Shown here piece by piece: positions 56,963 through 64,000 of a stretch of DNA of 64,000 nucleotides. Position 1 is the stretch's first letter. Each line of letters starts with the position of its first letter. The DNA comes from Begonia masoniana (Eukaryota > Streptophyta > Magnoliopsida > Cucurbitales > Begoniaceae): positions 3,879,459 through 3,943,458 of the forward strand of contig CM039504.1 in NCBI GenBank assembly GCA_022432975.1. Reading direction: 5' to 3'. The notes beneath the pieces were generated by a model. It searched no databases. It saw only the letters and a list, made by a program, of their open reading frames with translations, and was not told the DNA's origin. Position numbers and translations under genes: made by a program.

Positions 56963-58012
56963 AAGGAAAAGTATGAGCCCAGAAAGAAATCTAGGAAGAA
57001 AATAAGAGGGTGATTTTTAAGGAAATGGAAGCACGATTAGGTGCGGAGACTGAGAGGGATGGGGTTGTAATGGTCTGCATATAAATGTTTGACAACAGCA
57101 TTCAACCAGACTTGGTCAGTGTGGTTTAATGCTGGCTTGCTGCATGGAACTAATTATGGCCAATTTCTACGCCTATTCATTAGTATACTTAACAGGGGCA
57201 TTAAATGATAATTTAATATTATCAAAGTTTCATCCACCTAATACCATCATCGCCCCTTCCCTGTCCTTCCTTGATATTTCCAAACCTCTCTCCTTCTTCT
57301 TCCTCCTTAAATACCAACTCATAGTTTGCTCTCAGTTTAGGTCTATTATTATTTATTATTATCAATCACACCCAACTTTCTCTTCTTCTTTTGAGATGTC
57401 AAACGTTTTACTCCCCCACATTTATTCCAATATATCTTTTTTTTCCATTGAATAGTCTCCCTATTTGATGATTGTCGCCCGACCAAACACGCTCCACCGA
57501 TCATTGCCGTACCATGTTCTCGCATAATTCAATATTTGTCGAGTCTGGTCGTATTCAAGCTCCGGATCGAGAAGGGAGTTCATCCCAGTTGATTTCAAGC
57601 TTGTTGGAACGTGTAATTTAATTGAAAGCATTAATGCGTAATTTAATTGTTTTCGTCGAGTCAACTTACATCAATTAATTTTTCCTTTTTGTGTTAATTG
57701 ATTGAACCGCCAAAACCATGCATTTAAAATCATTGACCTTAATTCTTGGGGGAACAAATTTAAAAGCAAAATTAAACGGTAAGTACAGTATTACAAAAAA
57801 AAATGACGTGCTTATTCGTAAATCATGAAAGAGTAATGTGTTTTAATTATCTGGAAGCATTAAATATTACGAATCATTAAATGCATTAACTAATTATTTT
57901 TCATTTCAATTCACTCATTTAAGGTTGCCAATCAAACCATATTCCTCGCCCAATCCTTTTTTTTTAATTATTATTTAATTTAATAAACCACTATTCCTTG
58001 GAATTCCTAATG
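56963..58012. other. Intergenic region
   Basis: AT-rich. A 67-codon minus frame at 57461-57664 (containing LNYARTWYGNDRWSVFGR) has a somewhat protein-like composition but no recognised family. No other gene seen. Confidence 0.4.
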
Positions 58013-58233
58013 TAGGGGTGGCCATGGGTAGGCTCTGACCCGACCGAAGGGTTTTGAGATTTTAATCTCGAAATCGAAATTGGTCCCAGGACCGACCAAT
58101 ATTTTTTTTTAAACTAAAAAATTAAAAAAAAAAAGAAAAAATTTTAAAATAAATATAAAAAAATAAACTACTGAGGCCAAATTACAGTGGCCAGGCCACA
58201 ACAACGATTATTGATTCAGCAGATTTGAAGAAG

Positions 58234-59581
58234 CTATGGTCTCAATCGCGACAGCAACACCACCTCGATCATCTTCTCCAAATTCGACGAAGAAGAAAGT
58301 GTTGCTTCTTCCTCAGCCTCCTTCTTCCCCTCCATAGCCTTCTTCCTCATCTCTGCACCTTTCTCCCCCTCCATTAGATCCCTCACCAGACTCTCCATGT
58401 GATGACTCGGATGTGTAATTATGTTTACGATGGCTGCACGAACCGGAATCCAGATGGCGGTACGTTCGTGCGGGCGAACCGGAAGGTGACGGGTGGTAAA
58501 AAGGGAATCGTCACAATCCCACATCGCTTGAGGAAGTATAGGGAAATGAAACGTATGTAAGGAAACTCTCCCAAGATAGTAAGACGCGTTTTGGAGCACA
58601 ATTGAGAATGGATCCCATAAGAACTCCGAAGTTAAAAGTGCTTCGGCGAGAGTAGTACCAGGTTGGGTGACCGACTGGGAAGTCATCGCCAAAACAAAGC
58701 CGTGAGTGAAGGATATTGGGCCACTGCCCAATCCCTAGAGCGGACAATATCTTGTTGGGAAAAGGGGTCGTTACAAATGGTATCAGAGCCTGTACCCAAC
58801 CGGAAATGTGGCCAATGAGGACGTTGGGCCCCCGGGGGGGGGGTGATTGTGATGACCTGGATGTGTATGTGTACGATGGTTGCACGAACCAGAACCCAGA
58901 TGGTGGTACGTCCGCATGGGCGAACCGGAAGGTGACGGGTAGTAAAAAGGGGATCGTCACAATCCCACATCGCTTTGGGAAGTATATGGAAATGAAACGT
59001 ATATAAGGAAACTCTCGCAAGATAGTAAGACGCGTTTTAGAGGACAATTGGCAACGGATCCCATAAGAACTCCGAAATTAAAAATGCTTCGGTGAGAGTA
59101 GTACCAGGTTAGATGACCGACTGGGAAGTCCTCGCCAAAATAAAGCCGTGATGGTAGGATATTGGGCCACTGCCCAATCCCCAAAGCGGACAATATCTTG
59201 CTGGGAAAAGGAGTCGTTACACTCCACCTCTTTTCTCTTCACATCGTTATCGATCTCCATCCCATCCCCCCATTCCTCACACGAGAACCGACAATTCGTC
59301 TGCGGTTCTACAAAAAATGGCAAGCACACCATTGGAACTCCGTAGCTCAAGCTTCCGATGGTGGAATTCCATCGACTGTGTGTTGAGGACCCTCCGATGG
59401 CCGGGTGGCTCAGAACCTGCTCCTACGGGCACCAGCTCAGCATCATCTCTCTGTTTGCTGTTTCATTGATGAAGTCTGAAGTGATCACTCTCGACTCGCC
59501 CTTCACGAGATCTGGTCTAATGACCTATATAAACTGCACCTTGCTGTTCCGAGCCCCCATGCAAACTCGACGAGCTGTTCC
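58234..59581 (-). pseudogene. UDP-glycosyltransferase (UGT85-like) C-terminal fragment, interrupted
   Basis: Read on the minus strand, the last third of a UGT85-type enzyme is recognisable. It runs from EQLVEFAWGLGNSK at 59581 through VIRPDLVKGES, SWCP and [11 protein letters not shown] of the PSPG sugar-donor box, then [20 protein letters not shown], to NDVKRKEVE at 59222. After an 824-bp Cassandra insertion it resumes with SLVRDLMEGEKGAEMRKKAM and reaches a natural-looking stop at 58234. Defects seen are a TAG in place of Trp before VIRPD, a TAG in place of Gln after SWCP, loss of frame within the PSPG box, and the insertion. It lacks the N-terminal acceptor domain entirely. Confidence 0.8.
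58398..59221 (+). mobile_element. Cassandra-type TRIM retrotransposon with 5S rRNA-like LTRs
   Basis: The 5' LTR is 58398-58775 and the 3' LTR is 58848-59221, both starting TGTGATGAC and ending GTCGTTACA. A tRNA-Met-type primer binding site (tggtatcagagc, 58778-58789) follows the 5' LTR by two bases, and a C/G-rich polypurine tract (about 58828-58843) precedes the 3' LTR. The internal region is only 72 bp with no coding capacity. Each LTR contains 5S rRNA-like sequence (58610-58686 and 59056-59133) with the ggatcccataagaactccga and gagagtagtaccagg blocks. The 5-bp target duplication ctcca (58393-58397, 59222-59226) is perfect. The LTRs differ at dozens of positions, so the insertion is not recent. 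Confidence 0.93.
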
Positions 59582-59706
59582 TTCGGTCCGGTCCGATTCT
59601 TTGGAAAATTGGACTGTGGACCAAGGACTGGACCACAGTTCATCACCCAGGGACCGAAATCGGACCGGTCTAGTTCTCCATCCGCGGTCCAGTCGTGCCA
59701 CCCCTA

Positions 59707-60118
59707 ATTCTTATAATGTTCAATCAAATTAAAATAATAGATAATAAATTGTTTTCTCAATTAAAAAACACAATTTATTTATATATTTTTTTAACGGTAG
59801 ATTGAAAACAATAACTTCATTTTATTATCTTTGGTATAATAATAATATAACATGGAGGTTCAGTTTTACTATGACGATATTGTTAACTTAAAATCAACGC
59901 TCGTAAAATTTCATTTGCGAGTTTTATCACAAAAATGTGTTGTCCAATCAAAACTAACAACGGAAACTATCATCTCTACACTAGCATAACATTGTTCCTT
60001 CTTGAAACGTGGCTTGAGGCCATCATGTCCTTTCTAAATTTGTTCATGATATTTCACTGATAACGTGTTGTACGAGATTGACATAAGAATTCTACTTATG
60101 AATTACTCACTTCACTTG
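59707..60118. other. AT-rich spacer
   Basis: No gene or clear repeat seen. Confidence 0.5.
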
Positions 60119-61106
60119 TTATTCGCTTCAGGTCAAAGTTCACACGGTGCCTCAGGTTTTCTGCCGAAACTCATTATACAATGTAGAAAAAAAATTATAT
60201 TATTATAAATTATTTACTTTTACTTTTCTCAAACGATGTGTGATTGTAATAAGTTGTTATTATCAAGTCTTTGGTTATGTTATTACAATATTATTTGCTT
60301 CAGGTCAAAGTTCACACGGTGCCCTCGGGTTTTCTGCCGAAACTCATTATACAATGTAGAAAAAAAATTATATTATTATAAATTATTTACTTTTACTTTT
60401 ATTAAACGATGTGTGATTGTAATAAGTTGTTATTATCAAGTCTTCAGTTATGTTATTACAATATTATTCGCTTCAGGTCAAAGTTCACACGGTGCCCTCA
60501 GGTTTTCTGCCGAAACTCATTATACAATGTAGAAAAAAATTATATTATTATAAACTATTTACTTTTACTTTTATCAAACGAGGTGAGATTGTAATAAGTT
60601 GTTATTATCAAGTCTTCGGTTATGTTATTACAATATTATTCGCTTCAGGTCAAAGTTCACACGGTGCCCTTGTGTTTTCTCCCAAAACTCATTATACAAT
60701 GTAGAAAAAAAATTATATTATTATAAATTATTTACTTTTACTTTTATTAAACGATGTGTGATTGTAATAAGTTGTTATTATCAAGTCTTCAGTTATGTTA
60801 TTACAATATTATTCGCTTCAGGTCAAAGTTCACACGGTGCCCTCGGGTTTTCTGCCGAAACTCATTATACAATGTAGAAAAAAAATTATATTATTATAAA
60901 TTATTTACTTTTACTTTTATTAAACGATGTGTGATTGTAATAAGTTGTTATTATCAAGTCTTCAGTTATGTTATTACAATATTATTCGCTTCAGGTCAAA
61001 GTTCACACGGTGCCCTCAGGTTTTCTGCCGAAACTCATTATACAATGTAGAAAAAAGATATATATTATTATAAACTATTCACTTTTACTTTTCTCAAACG
61101 ATATGA
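60119..61106 (+). repeat. 172-173-bp tandem array, about 5.7 copies
   Basis: The phrase cttcaggtcaaagttcacac begins at about 60126, 60298, 60471, 60643, 60816 and 60989, a spacing of 172-173 bp. Units are very similar, differing by isolated substitutions and A-run length. The last unit decays near 61106. The repeating open frames seen here are a by-product; the period is not a fixed multiple of three. Confidence 0.95.
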
Positions 61107-62114
61107 GAACATGCATTTCTCTTGTTATAGATTGGAAACTCACAATTAACATAATATTAGACGTTTTTGCATTCATACGATGAACAGCCTCAACAACATA
61201 ACAAAATCATTTCCTCAACATTTTCTAAACATTCTCACCATTATCATAATCACTCAAACATGACACCTTAAAACACATATTTTCCAGTCATATAAAAAAA
61301 TAAAGAAATAGCTTAGCTTTCCTTGTAGGTCACTCATTTTGATGAAGTCACACGTACAATTATTGTTTGTTCGAAAAAAAAATGGATATGATTCGTCAAG
61401 CACTACATCAAATAATTTCAGTTCTTGGTACTAAATTCAATAAACCATGATTGTTTAATACAATCTCCAAACTGAGAAAGCGAAAAATAAACACACATAA
61501 TCATGATCAACCACCTTAATGCTAGACCTAATCACAATGTAGTTTTTTATTAGCTAACTCCATCAGCTGTGCTGTGTTTGTATATTTAGGTTTAATGATT
61601 AGTCTAAGCTGTACTTGTCCTTTGTTGGCTCTAGTTGTATTTGTCTAGATTAGAAGAAAACGCATATATTCTCACTTCCAAGATGAAAATAGACGAATAT
61701 ATTGGTTTATTAGTAATTGTTCCAATCATTGGGGATTGACTAAAGTCTACACCCAATAATCTGAATATTTGAAGTCTTCCTTTGAAAGTGACTGCAGGCT
61801 GTCTCGCCGGTGCAATTCAGCGCCGGTAGCGTAGCCGCATGTCACAGTCACTTTGATTCCCGAGAAAGTGGGAGAAATGAAGCAGGCTTCCACTCCGAGA
61901 AAGTTTTAACATCAGAAAGGACGTAAATGGAGATTTCTGTTGTACGATTATGATTTAAGTGTAGTACTACAATATCACAACAAATCTGTTTAAATTTCAT
62001 AATTTGATTAAAAATCTCCAAAAACGGAAGGAAATCGTCTTCTACCCGTTTCGCGAGCTTTCAACTTCCGCAGCGACGATAAAAGGAGGTCGCCAACCGG
62101 AACTAGATTAGCTC
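61107..62114. other. Spacer and SAUR 3' flank
   Basis: AT-rich up to about 61780, then more GC-rich sequence (gccggtgcaattcagcgccgg at about 61808). No gene recognised. Confidence 0.45.
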
Positions 62115-62528
62115 TCAAAACAGCTCGTCGGAGAAAGAGGAGAGCAGGTCCTCGAGATCAAGCGAGTCGGCGATGCTGCCGAGTCTTAATCCCTCGAGCA
62201 CTCGTTCAAAGACTAGCACGTGGCATGGAATCCGAAGCGCTCCTTTCTGTTCGTAGCCATACTCTTGCGCCGACTTGTTGAGGAGCTCTACGAAAACAGG
62301 ATGGTTTAAGAGCTCTGCGCTGATTAAGAACCGTTCCATTTCGTCGCCCACGCATACCGGAATGTATCCCTGAGGAACTGGCGACGATCGTCGGAGTTTG
62401 CTGGATGCAGCGGATCGAAATGAGTTTGATCGGGAGGAAGGCCGTGATGAGGTCTGCGAGTGGGATCGAAGGAGGCAGTAGTGGGAGGAGTCGGTCACTC
62501 GGGACAGGCGGCGGATAAACTTCTTCAT
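62115..62528 (-). CDS. SAUR family protein (SAUR76/77/78-like)
   Basis: An intronless 137-residue frame, typical of SAURs. The N-terminus MKKFIRRLSRVTDSSHY is basic and is followed by a Ser/Arg-rich linker. The SAUR domain runs from VPQGYIPVCVGDEMERFLIS through ELLNHPVFVELLNKSAQEYG to GALRIPCHVLVFERVLEGL, closest in memory to the SAUR76-78 clade. The acidic, Leu-rich tail ends SFSDELF. SAURs are early growth regulators, many acting through PP2C.D phosphatases and H+-ATPases, and this clade has also been tied to ethylene. The Met at 62528 is preferred over the upstream frame, which extends into the promoter and TATA box. Confidence 0.92.
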   Translation of the reverse strand: MKKFIRRLSRVTDSSHYCLLRSHSQTSSRPSSRSNSFRSAASSKLRRSSPVPQGYIPVCVGDEMERFLISAELLNHPVFVELLNKSAQEYGYEQKGALRIPCHVLVFERVLEGLRLGSIADSLDLEDLLSSFSDELF

Positions 62529-62588
62529 CGGAAATGAGCAGCGAGCACGAGCGACGGAGAGAGATGGAGGAGAGGAGAGGAGATGGAG

Positions 62589-62598
62589 TATATATAAT
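62589..62598 (-). promoter_or_regulatory. TATA box of the SAUR gene
   Basis: On the minus strand the sequence cattatatatac lies about 61 bp upstream of the ATG, which leaves room for a short leader of about 30 nt. Confidence 0.65.
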
Positions 62599-62705
62599 GA
62601 ACTAAAGAAGGGAAGGGTGAAATGGGAATAAAGGTACTCGTTGAGTACATGGTTTGTACAATTAATCAGTCCTTTTAATAATGTTCTTTTTTCTCTCCAA
62701 TTCAT

Positions 62706-64000
62706 TACTTCTAATTATCAAATGTTGTACACTCTAATTAAATAACTAAGATCGTTAAATATATTGGACTTAAATCATGGGTTGAAGAACAAAATTTATA
62801 AATGCCTTGTGATTGGTCCAAGTGCCAATTAATAAATAGATTAACTTAGACTCTCAACGCTGTGAAAAGAATTTATAGATTCGGCAGTGTTTTGACGCGA
62901 TATTGAACAAAGAGAGCGAGGACCTGCCGCATATGAAAGAAGTATTTTATTTACTTATTTCATCGATATATGGTCTGGAAAGAGTAAATATGCATCATAT
63001 CGCCGTTTAAACTAAAACTATAGCACATAATGATAGAATGAAAAGAGGTAGAACTCATTCCAAAAGCTACATCAAAGATTGAGGGAATCTTCTCGTATCA
63101 TGTAGTGAATCTTTGTTTTATTCTCTGTCGATGTGTGATATTCAACATCCGCCCACACGTTAGTATGTAAGTTTTTCCTCCACATCTAACATGTTAGATC
63201 GTGTGGGTCGTATCGTACAGAGTTTTTGGCTTTGATACAATATAGAATGAGAGAGGTATAACTATTTTAAAGATTTGTGAGAATCCCCTCTTATTATACA
63301 GTGGACCTTTGCTTTCTTCTCTATCGATATGGAATTTTCAACACATAAATCTAATGTTCGACAAGTTACGTTCGACTGCACGTCATCTGTCGACACAAAC
63401 AGTAGTATGCTTTATCAAAAGATTGGGTCAAAAGGGGTGTGAAAATGGGAAAAACAAACGGATACTTGTATGTAATGTAACACTTTATTAAATCATCAAT
63501 CCACCATGTCCGCGTGGGAAATGCGTGTAGCTTTCTCATTCTAAAAACCAGTCCCACACACGACAACCTTACCTTAAAACAACTCCCAAATACATACTAA
63601 TCTCAAACTTAAATCATTTAATCCACTGCTACTAATCCGAGTTTAATCACTAATCCCCCCAACGCCCCCTGCAATTAATGAAAAAACAGTGGTCCACTCT
63701 TTCGTGTAACCCTTAAAAAAATAAAAAAAAAAAGGCGGCCGTACATGGATGGTACAAAGCATGCATAACGTCTGCTTAGTTGTTTTTATAGTAAAAGCAA
63801 AAGAAAATGGTGAACCCATCTTTTCTTTAAACTTTATTATATAAATTATAATATTATTTTCAACTTTGTGGAATCAAATCCCTCGTTACTCTACCCTTTC
63901 ACACGTCACCTTTATCTTTGATTTTTTAAAATTGACTCTAGAAGATTTTCCAACGTTTTATTACTATTTAAAAATAAATGTACCGACGGGACAGCAAACA
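62706..64000. other. Intergenic region with dispersed repeat (63040-63340)
   Basis: A dispersed repeat at about 63040-63340 is related to the one at 47220-47468 and 47716-47780 and appears as two partial tandem copies: ttattctctgtcgatgtgtg near 63119 and tttcttctctatcgatatgg near 63313. The remainder is AT-rich with no gene. Confidence 0.55.

Larger units (their letters stand above)
58013..59706. mobile_element. Pack-type TIR transposon (hAT-like) carrying a UGT85 fragment
   Basis: The left end taggggtggc (58013) is matched by an inverted gccaccccta ending at 59706. Subterminal regions on both sides are rich in ggaccg/cggtcc motifs, as in many plant hAT-type non-autonomous elements. Between them lies a UGT85 gene fragment that abuts the right subterminal region at about 59581, and a Cassandra element lies inside that fragment. 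No transposase is present. An exact 8-bp target duplication is not visible (attcctaa against attcttat at best), so the element is old or the ends are misjudged. Confidence 0.55.

Noticed and set aside
57461..57664. 67-codon minus frame with LNYARTWYGNDRWSVFGR
   Set aside because: Protein-like composition but too short to assign, with no flanking exons found.
58511..59193. Minus-strand frames of 78-178 codons with repeated similar protein segments ([10 protein letters not shown])
   Set aside because: They lie within the Cassandra LTRs, and the apparent protein repeat is the LTR pair.
60147..61050. Repeated plus-strand frames starting MCDCNKLLLSS
   Set aside because: Each is one unit of the 172-173-bp tandem array; the frame drifts between units, and there is no gene structure.

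Overview
This window is nuclear DNA from a flowering plant, almost certainly a eudicot. The protein-coding genes are split by many AT-rich introns with standard plant splice sites. There is a nuclear tRNA gene with internal Pol III boxes, and there are plant-specific families (SAUR, class III peroxidase, CFL1, SCI1, plastid GAPCP, SPIKE1). Intergenic DNA is AT-rich and carries plant transposon debris. The Cassandra-type element and the dispersed repeats recall cucurbit genomes, but that is an impression from memory and cannot be proven here.

Layout: (-) Mn-type metal tolerance protein (110-1931); (+) DCN1-like neddylation factor (4420-7565); (-) plastidic GAPDH, GAPCP type (8194-12446); (+) a two-domain lysozyme-like/SLT protein (14177-19062); (-) cytosolic phosphoglycerate kinase (20003-22495); (+) the 30-exon DOCK-family GEF SPIKE1 (23600-39474); (-) an NF-YC gene broken by two +1 frameshifts (39892-40622); (-) tRNA-Arg(CCG) (41575-41646); (+) bHLH (42023-43235); (-) mercaptopyruvate sulfurtransferase STR1 (43507-46638); (-) SCI1-like (48477-50417); (+) PER48-like peroxidase (50765-52444); (+) CFL1-like WW protein (54140-55475); (-) SAUR (62115-62528). 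Exon joins for the multi-exon genes (MTP, DCN1, GAPCP, SLT protein, PGK, SPK1, STR1, SCI1, peroxidase, CFL1, bHLH) were worked out by hand and give uninterrupted frames whose lengths match the families.

From about 55.8 kb onward the window is repeat-rich. It holds a 705-bp pure (AG)n tract between two copies of the same 220-bp flank, a TIR transposon that seems to have captured a UGT85 gene fragment and was later hit by a Cassandra TRIM with a perfect 5-bp target duplication, and a 172-173-bp tandem array. Two related hairpin elements (19.4 and 47.5 kb) hold tRNA-like A and B boxes inside terminal inverted repeats.

There is no operon-like system. The nearest functional link is that GAPCP and PGK catalyse consecutive glycolytic steps and lie 8 kb apart on the same strand. 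The least expected signals lie in and around the SLT-like gene: an exact 436-bp tandem copy containing an in-frame exon, a perfect 40-nt inverted copy of exon 7 inside intron 9, a second domain that lacks the catalytic Glu, and a C-terminal CaaX box.
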